This document shows positions 1 to 7,131 of a stretch of DNA of 36,502 nucleotides, in pieces (positions within the stretch are counted from its first letter, which is position 1; each line of letters opens with the position of its first letter). Location: assembly GCA_964555685.1 (NCBI GenBank), contig CAZKTO010000025.1, positions 1-36,502 of the forward strand. Direction: 5' to 3'. This DNA is from CAZKTO01 sp964555685. GTDB lineage: Bacteria; Chloroflexota; Dehalococcoidia; SHYB01. The notes beneath the pieces were generated by a model. That model saw only the letters and a program-made list of their open reading frames with translations. It ran no database searches and had not been told where the DNA came from. The position numbers and the translations under genes are program-made.

Positions 1-149
1 CTTTTGACAAAGAGGCTTTCCCCAGGCCCCTTCCAGAAAACTTTAGAGGTGGAGTGGCGAGGGGGGTGGGCCCTGAGGGCCCACCCCCCTCGCCACTCCA
101 CGCCTAAGGTTCTTTGGGAGGGTCTGGGAACACCTTTCTGTCAAGAAAG
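1..149. repeat. Large foldback (inverted repeat) element
   Basis: Two arms of 73 bases (1-73 and 77-149) face each other around a 3-base loop (TGA, 74-76). The inner 23 bases of each arm (51-73 and 77-99) pair perfectly, and two more pairs extend outward. The outer parts (for example TTGACA near base 4 against TGTCAA near base 139) pair imperfectly with small gaps. A short hairpin (CCTTTCT/AGAAAGG, 133-150) sits at the right end. It lies upstream of the epimerase gene and has no coding content I trust. It could be a MITE-like element, or a strong terminator for a gene to the left of the window. No transposase or target-site duplication is visible; the left edge may be cut by the window boundary. 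Confidence 0.75.
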
Positions 150-286
150 GGTTCCCAGGACAACCGAAAGGCCCTGCTCGCCGCGATCCCGGTTGCCCGG
201 CCTTCCGGCCTTAGGGTATGCTTCCGCTACCCTGCGGGCCCGGCCTCCGTCCAGCCCGCCCCCTTGGAGCACGCGAGGACCCCCTG

Positions 287-1300
287 TTGGCACGCCACTA
301 CCTCGTCACCGGCGCCGCCGGCTTCATCGGCTCCAAGGTCGCCGAGCTCCTCCTGGAAGATGGCTGCGCCGTCACCGGCATCGACAACCTGAACGACGCC
401 TACGATCCGCGCCTCAAGCGGTGGCGCCTGGCCACGCTCCATGAGCGGCCGGGGTTCACCTTTCACCAGCACGACATCGGCGACCGGACGGCGTTGCGCG
501 CGCTCTTCCAGCGCCCGGTGGACGCGGTCGTCAACCTCGCGGCGCGGGCCGGCGTCCGTCCCTCCGTGACCGACCCGTGGGTCTACTACGAGACCAACGT
601 GATGGGCACCCTCAACCTGCTGGACCTGTGCCGCGAGGCCGGCGTGCCGAAGTTCGTCCTCGCCTCGACCTCGAGCGTCTACGGCGTCTCGACGACGCTG
701 CCCCTGGGCGAGGACGCCGACACCAGCCGGCCGGTCTCGCCCTACGCGGCCTCGAAGAAGGCGGCGGAGGCGCTGGCCTATACCTACCACGCCCTCCACG
801 GTCTCGATGTGACGGTCCTGCGGTACTTCACCGTCTACGGCCCCGCGGGGCGGCCCGACATGTCCCTCTTCCGGTTCGTTCAGGGGGTCGCCGAGGGGCG
901 CCCCATCACGATCTATGGCGATGGGCAGCAGTCCCGCGACTTCACCTACGTGGACGATATCGCCCGCGGCACCGTGGCCGCTCTGAAGCCGTTGGGCTAC
1001 GAGGTCATCAACCTGGGCTCCGATCATCCCGTGACGGTGGCCGAGGCGCTGGCCCTCGTCGAGCGGCTGGTGGGACGCCGAGCCGTGGCGGAGCGCCAGC
1101 CGCGGCACGCCGCCGACGTACCCGCCACCTGGGCGGACATTGGGAAGGCGTGGCGGCTGCTCCAGTGGCGGCCGCAGACGCCCTTCGAGGAGGGGGTACG
1201 AGCGCTCGTACGGTGGTACCAGGCGAACCGTGCCTGGGCCAACGAGATCGTCGCGTGCGGCGCGGCAGTCGCACGAGGGGGCGAGCCCCATCATATATAA
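287..1300 (+). CDS. NAD-dependent epimerase, UDP-glucuronate 4-epimerase-like
   Basis: Short-chain dehydrogenase/reductase of the extended (epimerase) class, probably interconverting a nucleotide sugar such as UDP-glucuronate and UDP-galacturonate for surface polysaccharide. From the TTG at 287 it is 337 residues, normal for the family. Visible motifs are the NAD Rossmann loop TGAAGFIG (residues 8-15), GIDNLNDAYDPRLK (31-44, very like UDP-glucuronate 4-epimerases), the STSSVYG strand end, and catalytic Y153-x3-K157 in SPYAASKK. The open frame extends upstream to 218, but those residues do not look like the family. TTG 287 is preceded by GAGGA at 275-279 and starts four codons before the first beta strand, so I chose it. 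Substrate is inferred from motif similarity only. The last ~13 residues, after NEIV, look like non-conserved tail. Confidence 0.88.
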   Translation: MARHYLVTGAAGFIGSKVAELLLEDGCAVTGIDNLNDAYDPRLKRWRLATLHERPGFTFHQHDIGDRTALRALFQRPVDAVVNLAARAGVRPSVTDPWVYYETNVMGTLNLLDLCREAGVPKFVLASTSSVYGVSTTLPLGEDADTSRPVSPYAASKKAAEALAYTYHALHGLDVTVLRYFTVYGPAGRPDMSLFRFVQGVAEGRPITIYGDGQQSRDFTYVDDIARGTVAALKPLGYEVINLGSDHPVTVAEALALVERLVGRRAVAERQPRHAADVPATWADIGKAWRLLQWRPQTPFEEGVRALVRWYQANRAWANEIVACGAAVARGGEPHHI

Positions 1301-1301
1301 T

Positions 1302-1341
1302 TGGGCTGCCGGGATTGCGCCTGGGCTGCCGGGATTGCGCC
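1302..1341. repeat. Perfect 20-bp tandem duplication
   Basis: The unit TGGGCTGCCGGGATTGCGCC occurs at 1302-1321 and again, identical and directly abutting, at 1322-1341. It lies between the stop of the epimerase and the ribosome binding site of the flavoprotein gene. It looks like a recent slippage or duplication event; no function is apparent. Confidence 0.9.
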
Positions 1342-1387
1342 GCCGTCCACAAGCGGCGCGCTCCCAGCATCGGAGGCAAGGTGAGTC

Positions 1388-2575
1388 TTGGATGACGTAC
1401 TGATCGTGGGGGCGGGACCCGCTGGGAACCACGCCGCCTTGGAGCTTGCCCGGCGGGGCCACCGGGTCACCGTCGTCGACCGCCGCTACGTCATCGGCGA
1501 CAAGCTGTGCAGCGGCATCGTGGGCGCCGAGTGCCTGCGGCGTTTCCCGGCCAAAGACTCGGACATCTACCGCTCGGCGAGCTCGGCGGCGGTGCATGGG
1601 CCCTCAGGCCGCAGGCTGGTCCTGACCCGGGACGAGCCCCAGGCATACGTCCTGAACCGTGTAGCCTACGTGGCGGACTTCGCCCGGCGGGCGCAGGATG
1701 CCGGCGCAACGTACCTGCTGGGCCACGCCCTTCACTCCCTCACCGTCCAGCAGGACGGCGTGACCGCCGTGGTCGCCAACGGCGCGGGGCCCCAGGAGCT
1801 GCGCGCCCGGGCCGCCGTCATCGCCAGCGGCTTCGGATCCCGCCTCACGCGCATGGCGGGGCTGGGCCAGGTGCGCGACTTCGTCATCGGCGTCCAGGGC
1901 GAGGTCGAGGCGCCGTCCGTCGAGGGGATCGAGCTTTACCTGGGCCGGCAGCTAGCGCCGGGCTTCTTCGCATGGCTCGTGCCCACGTCGTCGGGGCGGG
2001 CGCACCTGGGCCTGCTGTCGCGGCGGGACGGCGCCCGCCACTTCCGGCGCCTGCTGGCGCGCATGCGGGAGCTGGGGAAGGTGACGGCGCTGGTCAAGCC
2101 GCCCACCCGCTGGGGAATCCCGCTCCGGCCCATGTCCCGCTCCTTCGGCCATCGCGTGCTGGCCGCGGGCGACGCCGCTGGCCAGGTGAAGCCCGCGACC
2201 GGCGGCGGCATCTACTACAGCCTGCTCTCAAGCCAGATCGCCGCCGAGACGCTCCACGAGGCGCTCGATGCCGGCGATCTCTCGGAATCGCGACTGTCCC
2301 GGTACGAACGGGAGTGGAAGCGCCTGCTGGGCCAGGAGCTCCGCATCGGCTACGGCGCCCGGCGGCTCTTCGAGCGCATGGGCGACAGCCAGGTCGACTA
2401 CCTCTTGAGCGCCCTGGCGGACGGGGAGGCCCAGTCGACGTTACGCCAGGGGCCCGGCGCCTCCTTCGATTGGCACGCGGGGATCATCCAGACCTTCATG
2501 CGCCTGCCCGTGGTCCAGCACGCCCTGGACGTGATGGGCCTGGGCATGGCCAAGATGCGTATGCGCTCGCGGTAA
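1388..2575 (+). CDS. Geranylgeranyl reductase family FAD-dependent oxidoreductase
   Basis: Flavoprotein of the geranylgeranyl/digeranylgeranylglycerophospholipid reductase family (395 residues). Members reduce double bonds of isoprenoid chains in lipids, quinones or chlorophyll-like side chains. Evidence: N-terminal FAD-binding Rossmann motif VGAGPAGNHAALELARRG (about residues 6-23) followed by an acidic strand end, a conserved Cys-containing segment GDKLCSGIVG (about 37-46) typical of the family, and the second FAD motif GDAAGQVKPATGGGI (about 260-274). The start is TTG at 1388 with GGAGG at 1372-1376; a nearby ATG at 1392 is out of frame. It follows the epimerase by 87 bases and may be cotranscribed. 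The exact substrate cannot be read from sequence. Translation stops upstream of a strong hairpin (2635-2672). Confidence 0.87.
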   Translation: MDDVLIVGAGPAGNHAALELARRGHRVTVVDRRYVIGDKLCSGIVGAECLRRFPAKDSDIYRSASSAAVHGPSGRRLVLTRDEPQAYVLNRVAYVADFARRAQDAGATYLLGHALHSLTVQQDGVTAVVANGAGPQELRARAAVIASGFGSRLTRMAGLGQVRDFVIGVQGEVEAPSVEGIELYLGRQLAPGFFAWLVPTSSGRAHLGLLSRRDGARHFRRLLARMRELGKVTALVKPPTRWGIPLRPMSRSFGHRVLAAGDAAGQVKPATGGGIYYSLLSSQIAAETLHEALDAGDLSESRLSRYEREWKRLLGQELRIGYGARRLFERMGDSQVDYLLSALADGEAQSTLRQGPGASFDWHAGIIQTFMRLPVVQHALDVMGLGMAKMRMRSR

Positions 2576-2634
2576 GGGCCAGCGGCGGCGCTAGGCCTGG
2601 CGGCTGGCCCAGCCCGAGCACACCAGCGCGGAAA

Positions 2635-2672
2635 AGAGCGCAACCCGCCCAATCTTGGGCGGGTTGCGCTCT
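2635..2672. terminator. Bidirectional hairpin terminator
   Basis: An 18-bp perfect stem (2635-2652 with 2655-2672; 5' arm AGAGCGCAACCCGCCCAA) with a two-base spacer lies between the 3' ends of the convergent flavoprotein (+) and sugar transferase (-) genes, the expected place for a shared terminator. No long T tract follows on either strand. A second 12-bp palindrome, CTGAAGCTTCAG, overlaps its right foot (2671-2682). Confidence 0.75.
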
Positions 2673-2798
2673 GAAGCTTCAGGCCCTGCCAGTACGACGG
2701 CGGACGAGGCCTATGGGCCTCCGCGAGCTGGCGGGCCGGCTACGTCAATGTGGATACGCCAAACACTCTCCCCTGACGGGCCCGGGGCCAGGGCGCAG

Positions 2799-3428
2799 TC
2801 ACAGCGCCTTGGTGTTCTCCGGCGACGACTCGCTGCTCCGCGTGTCCCACCGTCCGGCGAGAGTGTTGAACGCGGAGCGCAGGATGAGCTTGATATCCAG
2901 CCCCAGGCTCATGCGCTGGACGTACTCCAAATCGTAGCGGAGCTTGGCGCGGGCCTCGTCGGCGTGGTTGTAGACCTGCGACAGGCAGGTGAGGCCCGGG
3001 CGCACGCCCTTCAAGCGCTGGCCGAAGCCCGGTATCTGGCCCTCGAACCACTGCTGCTCCTTGACCGGCAGGGGCCGCGGCCCAACGAAGCTCATTTCGC
3101 CCTTCCAGATGCTGAGCACCTGGGGGAGCTCGTCCAGGGCCGTCGGACGAAGGATGCGTCCTACGCGCGTCCGCCGAGGGTCATTCTCCAACGTCCAGGC
3201 GGGCCCGACGCGGTCGGCGTTGGGCACCATGGTCCGGAACTTGAGCACGGTGAAGTCCCGGCCGTCCCGCCCGGACCGCTGCGACCGGTAGAAGACGGGG
3301 CCGCGGTCCTCCAGCCATATCGCCGCCGGTATCGCCAGCCACAGGAGAAGGAACAGGGGGGCTGCAGCGGTGTGGGCCACCACCAGCACGGTGAGGTCCA
3401 GGGGGCGTTTATAGAGCGTCCTGCGCAG
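2799..3428 (-). CDS. Undecaprenyl-phosphate sugar phosphotransferase (bacterial sugar transferase)
   Basis: Membrane enzyme that starts repeat-unit assembly by moving a sugar-1-phosphate from a nucleotide sugar to undecaprenyl phosphate. Family signatures are plain: an N-terminal hydrophobic hairpin, GPVFYRSQRSGRDG, the KFRTM motif, DELPQ followed by SFVGPRP, and a C-terminal RPGLT segment. The first normal start in frame is GTG at 3389. That would delete the conserved opening LYKRPLDLT, which is encoded just upstream in the same frame. No ATG, GTG or TTG exists there before the in-frame stop. A CTG at 3428, after GAGGGA with a 6-base gap, would give 209 residues, the usual size of the short form. 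I therefore place the start there, with GTG 3389 as the conservative alternative. The 5' end overlaps the tail of a glycosyltransferase remnant, suggesting former translational coupling. Confidence 0.85.
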   Translation of the reverse strand: MRRTLYKRPLDLTVLVVAHTAAAPLFLLLWLAIPAAIWLEDRGPVFYRSQRSGRDGRDFTVLKFRTMVPNADRVGPAWTLENDPRRTRVGRILRPTALDELPQVLSIWKGEMSFVGPRPLPVKEQQWFEGQIPGFGQRLKGVRPGLTCLSQVYNHADEARAKLRYDLEYVQRMSLGLDIKLILRSAFNTLAGRWDTRSSESSPENTKAL

Positions 3429-3582
3429 TGGTGATCCCTCGAGCTTGCAGCAGCAGCCCGTACAGCTCCTCGATATCGGCGATCAGGCGCTTGACGGAGA
3501 AGCGCAAAGGCGCGGCCTCTCGGGCGCCTCCGCCTATCCTAGACGCCGCTCCCGGATCGAGCAAGAGGCGCCGGACCGGATT
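3409..3582 (-). pseudogene. Glycosyltransferase C-terminal remnant
   Basis: Not a complete gene. Read on the minus strand from just after a stop at 3583-3585 to TAA at 3409-3411, the frame encodes about 57 residues. They resemble the last helices of a GT4-type glycosyltransferase: RRLLLDPGAASRIGGGARE, then LRFSVKRLIADIEELYGLLL. There is no start codon and no catalytic part, and the neighbouring epimerase gene begins its 3' end 27 bases away. The sequence looks like the surviving 3' end of a gene whose body was deleted or separated by rearrangement. Its stop overlaps the inferred 5' end of the sugar transferase, as expected for two formerly coupled genes. The family call rests on pattern recognition of a short segment. 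Confidence 0.6.
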
Positions 3583-3608
3583 TCAGGGTGACGGATATGT
3601 CACGTGGC

Positions 3609-4532
3609 TCATCGGGCAGCCTTGGACAGCCGTTGCCAGTTTATGTAGTCGTCCAACCCTTCCCAGAAGGCTACGGTCGGCGTGAACCCCAGCCCTTTCG
3701 CTCTGCCGGAGTCGAGCAGGAACTGTCGGACCTCTCCCGGTCGTTGAGCACCGTACTCCACCATGGCGCCCAGGCGCCGGCCGATGAACTCCGCTATCTC
3801 CTTGATCGAAGGTGTCTCCCCGCTCCCAAAGTTGATCACTTCGCCGCCCGCCACGCATCTCTCGAGCACCAACCCGTAGACAGCGACCAAGTCGTTGACG
3901 TGCATGTACTCCCGGCGCTGTTCTCCCGTACCGAAGACAACCAACGGCTCCCGCCGCAGCGCCCGCTCGACGAACTTCGGGATCACCGCCCCGTACTTCC
4001 CGCTCCTCTGACGGGGGCCATAGATATTGCAGGCCCTGATGATCGCGACGTTGATACCGTAGGATTTCCAATAAGCAAAGCAGAGACGGTCCGCCGCCGC
4101 CTTGCTCGCCGCGTAGGGGCTGTGCGGGCGAAGCTCGGACGCTTCGTTCGCCGAACCCACCCCTTGGCCGTAGACCTCGCAACTGCTCGCGTAGACCAGT
4201 CGGCATCCGCGCTTGCGAACGGCCTCTAAGACGTTGAAGGTGCCGAGAACGTTCACGTGCAGGTAGCTCTCGGGCTCCGCCAGAGACTCGTCCACGTTGA
4301 TCCGGGCCGCCATGTGCATCACCACATCCTGGCCGCGCACCGTCTTGTCCACGATCTCCCGGTCCGTGACCGTGCCCCACACGAGCGACACATCCCTCGC
4401 AAACGAACTGGTATTCCGGAGGGCCTCCTCCGAGAACGTGTTGAGGACCGTCACCGTATGTCCGGCGCGCATGCAGTGCTCGGCCACATGGCTGCCCTGG
4501 AAACCAGCGCCTCCGGTAACGAGGATCCGCAT
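3609..4532 (-). CDS. NAD-dependent epimerase/dehydratase
   Basis: Extended SDR enzyme of 307 residues acting on a nucleotide sugar, probably a dehydratase or epimerase for surface glycan synthesis. It shows the cofactor loop TGGAGFQG (residues 6-13; Gln where Ile is common), MAARINVDES (74-83), the active-site strand YASSCEVYG (114-122), and catalytic Y140-x3-K144 in SPYAASK. Later motifs are RACNIYGPRQR and a conserved EYMHVNDLV segment. The ATG at 4532 is preceded by AAAGGAG at a good distance. It lies downstream of the truncated UDP-glucose dehydrogenase on the same strand, in a disrupted polysaccharide locus. The product sugar cannot be assigned; dTDP-glucose 4,6-dehydratase-like or UDP-xylose-synthase-like roles are both possible. 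Confidence 0.87.
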   Translation of the reverse strand: MRILVTGGAGFQGSHVAEHCMRAGHTVTVLNTFSEEALRNTSSFARDVSLVWGTVTDREIVDKTVRGQDVVMHMAARINVDESLAEPESYLHVNVLGTFNVLEAVRKRGCRLVYASSCEVYGQGVGSANEASELRPHSPYAASKAAADRLCFAYWKSYGINVAIIRACNIYGPRQRSGKYGAVIPKFVERALRREPLVVFGTGEQRREYMHVNDLVAVYGLVLERCVAGGEVINFGSGETPSIKEIAEFIGRRLGAMVEYGAQRPGEVRQFLLDSGRAKGLGFTPTVAFWEGLDDYINWQRLSKAAR

Positions 4533-4612
4533 CCGCTATGCTCCTTTGAGCCGCTCGCGGGTGCTGCAGTGACGTGGGTCGCATGTCTGGGCCGGACCGG
4601 CGAGACCGGGTC

Positions 4613-5689
4613 TCAGGCGCAGGACAAACTCCGACGCCTCGTCCAAGGACTCCCGATGCATGGCCGTGGCTGGCGGCCCTGCCCGCGGGAGCATTGGGCA
4701 GGCGCCGCACGAACGTCGTCCGTGTTGGGCTTGAACGAGAGGCCCAGGACGGCGATGGTCTTCCCCCGCACGACCCAGAGGGCGTTCCGGAGCTTGGCGA
4801 GATAGCGCTCCTTGCGCTCATCGTTGATGGCCTTAGCCGCTTTCAAGAGACTGAAATCATGGCCCAACTCCTCGGCCGTGGTGATGAAGGCGGCGACGTC
4901 CTTGGGGAAGCACGAGCCGCCGTAGCCGATGCCGGCGTTCAAGAACGCCCGCCCGATGCGCCGGTCGTAGCCCATGCCGTCGGCCACCTTGCGGATGTCG
5001 GCCCCCACCTCCTCGCACAGGTCGGCCACGGCGTTGATGTAGGAGATCTTCATGGCGAGGAAGCAGTTGGAGGCGTGCTTGATGAACTCGGCGCTCTTGA
5101 TGTCGGTCACCACCATGGGCGCCTCGATGGGCGCGAGGAGCTGGCGCATGAACGCCTCGGCGCGCGGGCTCTCGACGCCCAGAACGATCCGGTCCGGATG
5201 CATGAAGTCCTGGATGCACGAGCCCTCGCGGAAGAACTCCGGGAAGGAGACGACGTCGAACGCGGCGCCGGCGCGGGAGCGCAGACGCAGCGTCCGGGCG
5301 ATCCACTCGCCCGTCTTGGCGGGGACGGTGCTCTTCTCGACGATGATCCGGTAGTCGCGCAGGTGCCGCGCGATCTCGAGGCAGGCCGACTCGACGTAGG
5401 AGAGATCGGCGGCGCCGTCATCCTTGGAGGGCGTGCCCACGCAGAGGAAGATGACCTCGGAGCGCTCCACCAGCTCCTGGATGCTGGAGCCGAAGCGCAG
5501 GCGCCCCGAGCGCATCCCCTGCGCCACCAGCTCCGGGAGCCCCGGCTCATGCATGCGCACGACGCCCTGGCGGAGCCCGGCGATGATCTCCGGGTCGTTA
5601 TCGACGCACAGGACGTCGTTCCCCAGATCGGCGAAGCAGGCCCCCGTGACGAGCCCCACGTGACCGGTCCCGACGATGCCAACGCGCAT
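4613..5689 (-). CDS. ugd: UDP-glucose 6-dehydrogenase, C-terminally truncated
   Basis: UDP-glucose/GDP-mannose dehydrogenase family enzyme, which oxidises UDP-glucose to UDP-glucuronate with two NAD+. The N-terminal NAD domain (MRVGIVGTGHVGLVTG), the central helical domain, K204 in FIKHASN and catalytic C260 in YGGSCFPKD are present. The start of the third domain (GLSFKPNTDDVR, 316-327) is also present. After about residue 331 the homology stops. The frame runs on through unrelated sequence to a stop, giving 358 residues instead of the usual 430-460, so most of the UDP-binding C-terminal domain is missing. The Asn that normally precedes PEF in SNPEFLREG is Phe here. Start ATG 5689 has GAGGG upstream; the longer open frame to 5860 has no family character. 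It is probably inactive or degrading. Its usual product would feed the UDP-glucuronate epimerase at 287-1300. Confidence 0.83.
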   Translation of the reverse strand: MRVGIVGTGHVGLVTGACFADLGNDVLCVDNDPEIIAGLRQGVVRMHEPGLPELVAQGMRSGRLRFGSSIQELVERSEVIFLCVGTPSKDDGAADLSYVESACLEIARHLRDYRIIVEKSTVPAKTGEWIARTLRLRSRAGAAFDVVSFPEFFREGSCIQDFMHPDRIVLGVESPRAEAFMRQLLAPIEAPMVVTDIKSAEFIKHASNCFLAMKISYINAVADLCEEVGADIRKVADGMGYDRRIGRAFLNAGIGYGGSCFPKDVAAFITTAEELGHDFSLLKAAKAINDERKERYLAKLRNALWVVRGKTIAVLGLSFKPNTDDVRAAPAQCSRGQGRQPRPCIGSPWTRRRSLSCA

Positions 5690-5705
5690 GCCAGCCCTCA
5701 TCGCC

Positions 5706-5721
5706 CCCCGACAAGCCGGGG
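5706..5721. repeat. Imperfect CCCCGAC-type palindrome
   Basis: CCCCGACAAGCCGGGG matches the 16-bp palindrome found perfect at four other places in the window, with one arm base changed. It lies just upstream of the ugd start, in the ugd/CoA-transferase divergent region. Confidence 0.5.
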
Positions 5722-5766
5722 CCCCGCCGCCGAAGTGTTGTGTACCGCTCTCCGCTCCGTGGCCCG

Positions 5767-5782
5767 CCCCGACATGTCGGGG
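5767..5782. repeat. 16-bp palindrome CCCCGAC-AT-GTCGGGG
   Basis: Perfect palindrome in the 215-base divergent gap between ugd (-) and a CoA-transferase gene (+). The same 7-base arms with different central dinucleotides recur at 18939-18954 (CT), 20218-20233 (GT) and 28599-28614 (AG). This is a dispersed family; function is unknown. Confidence 0.75.
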
Positions 5783-5904
5783 AACCCAAGCCATGATACA
5801 TGATACCAAGGCGGCAGCGGTTGCCCGCCGGCGCCGCCGGCTGCCACCCTCCCTTGACACCCCGCCCGCCGATCCCTAGCATCGCGTCCACCAGGAGGTG
5901 GGCG

Positions 5905-7080
5905 ATGCCGGGCGTTCTGGAAGGCATCCGCGTCCTCGATCTGGCGAGCATGTGGGCGGCGCCCAGCTGCGCCATGTACCTGGCCGACCACGGCGCCGAG
6001 GTCATCAAGGTGGAGCCGCCGCGCGGCGACGAGTCGCGCCGCATCTTCACCCACACCAGCCTGGGGAATGAGAGCCCCTCGTTCCTGGCCGTGAACCGGA
6101 ACAAGCGCGGGATTGTGCTGGACCTCACCAAGCCCGAGGGCCAGGAGATCGCGCGGCGGCTTGCGAAGGGGTCGGACGTCGTCATCCACAACTTCCGGCC
6201 GCGAGTCTCCAAGCGCCTCGGCCTCCGGTACGAGGACCTGGAGCCCCAGAATCCGCGCCTCATCTACGTCGAGCTCTCCGCCTATGGCAGGAAGGGGCCC
6301 TTCGCCGACCGGGCCGGGTACGACATCCTCTTCCAGGCCCTCTCCGGCATGCTCCACCGGCGCCTGCCCGATGGCACACCGATCACCTCCGGCGTGTGGG
6401 CCGCCGACTGCTCGACGCCCATCATGCTCGCCTACGGGGTGGCCCTGGCGTTGCTGGCCCGCGAGCGCACGGGCCGGGGCCAGAAGGTCGAAACGTCGCT
6501 CCTCCAGATGGCCATCGCCATGCAGTTCGTCGACCTGGTCAAGCCGGAGGTGGAGCCGCCGGGGATGCGCGCCCCATCCACCCAGGCCACCTTCGCGCCC
6601 TACCGCTGCGCCGACGGCTTCTGGATCATCCCCGTGGCCATCAGCGACAAGGAGTGGGCCCGCCTCTGCCAGGCGCTGGAGCTGGCCCACCTGATCGCCG
6701 ATCCCGCCTTCGCCACGCCCCAGACGCGCGCCTACAACAACGACCTCTTCCCCATCCTGGCCGGCGTCTTCGAGACCAAGCCGCGCGAGGAGTGGCTGCG
6801 GCTGCTCCAGGCCGCAGACGTGCCGTGCGCCCCTGTGGTCAGCCGGGACGAGGTCTTCAGCCAGCCCCAGGTCATCGAGAACGAGATGATCACCGAGGTC
6901 CGGCACCCCACGGCCGGCCGGACCCTCATGATGGGCGTGCCGGTCCGGCTCTCGGCGAACCCCGGGAGCATCCGGCGCCCCTCGCCGCTCCAGGGCCAGC
7001 ACACCGCCGACGTGCTCCGAGAGCTGGGGTACGACGACGCGGCCATCGCGCAATTGAAGAAGGCCCGGGTAGTGGGCTGA
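5905..7080 (+). CDS. CaiB/BaiF family (class III) CoA-transferase
   Basis: Moves CoA between acyl-CoA and a carboxylic acid through an enzyme-bound anhydride. The 391 residues cover the whole family fold: LEGIRVLDLASMWAAPSCAMYLADHGAEV at the N-terminus, VIKVEPP, RNKRGIVLDL, the HNFRP motif (95-99), and GPFADRAGYD with D140 at the position of the catalytic aspartate of formyl-CoA transferase. The glycine-rich GRGQKVETSLLQ segment is also present. Start ATG 5905 follows AGGAGGTG at 5893-5900, a near-perfect ribosome binding site; the open frame further upstream is non-conserved. It stands alone, divergent from ugd and convergent with the acyl-CoA synthetase. Substrate is unknown. Unlike the fused homologue at 33862-36294, it keeps the active-site Asp. 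Confidence 0.9.
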   Translation: MPGVLEGIRVLDLASMWAAPSCAMYLADHGAEVIKVEPPRGDESRRIFTHTSLGNESPSFLAVNRNKRGIVLDLTKPEGQEIARRLAKGSDVVIHNFRPRVSKRLGLRYEDLEPQNPRLIYVELSAYGRKGPFADRAGYDILFQALSGMLHRRLPDGTPITSGVWAADCSTPIMLAYGVALALLARERTGRGQKVETSLLQMAIAMQFVDLVKPEVEPPGMRAPSTQATFAPYRCADGFWIIPVAISDKEWARLCQALELAHLIADPAFATPQTRAYNNDLFPILAGVFETKPREEWLRLLQAADVPCAPVVSRDEVFSQPQVIENEMITEVRHPTAGRTLMMGVPVRLSANPGSIRRPSPLQGQHTADVLRELGYDDAAIAQLKKARVVG

Positions 7081-7131
7081 CCTCTCCCACCCGCCTGCGG
7101 CGAGCATTCGGCGTGCCCGCTGCGGAGAGCC

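Noticed and set aside
227..1597. 456-codon open frame on the minus strand opposite the first epimerase
   Set aside because: Composition-driven antisense frame in GC-rich DNA; low-complexity, no family motifs, while the plus strand carries a complete epimerase.
4536..4661. 41-residue minus-strand frame between ugd and the second epimerase
   Set aside because: Begins MHRESLDEAS and ends just before the epimerase start, but has no ribosome binding site I trust and no family resemblance; probably leftover sequence at the ugd truncation.
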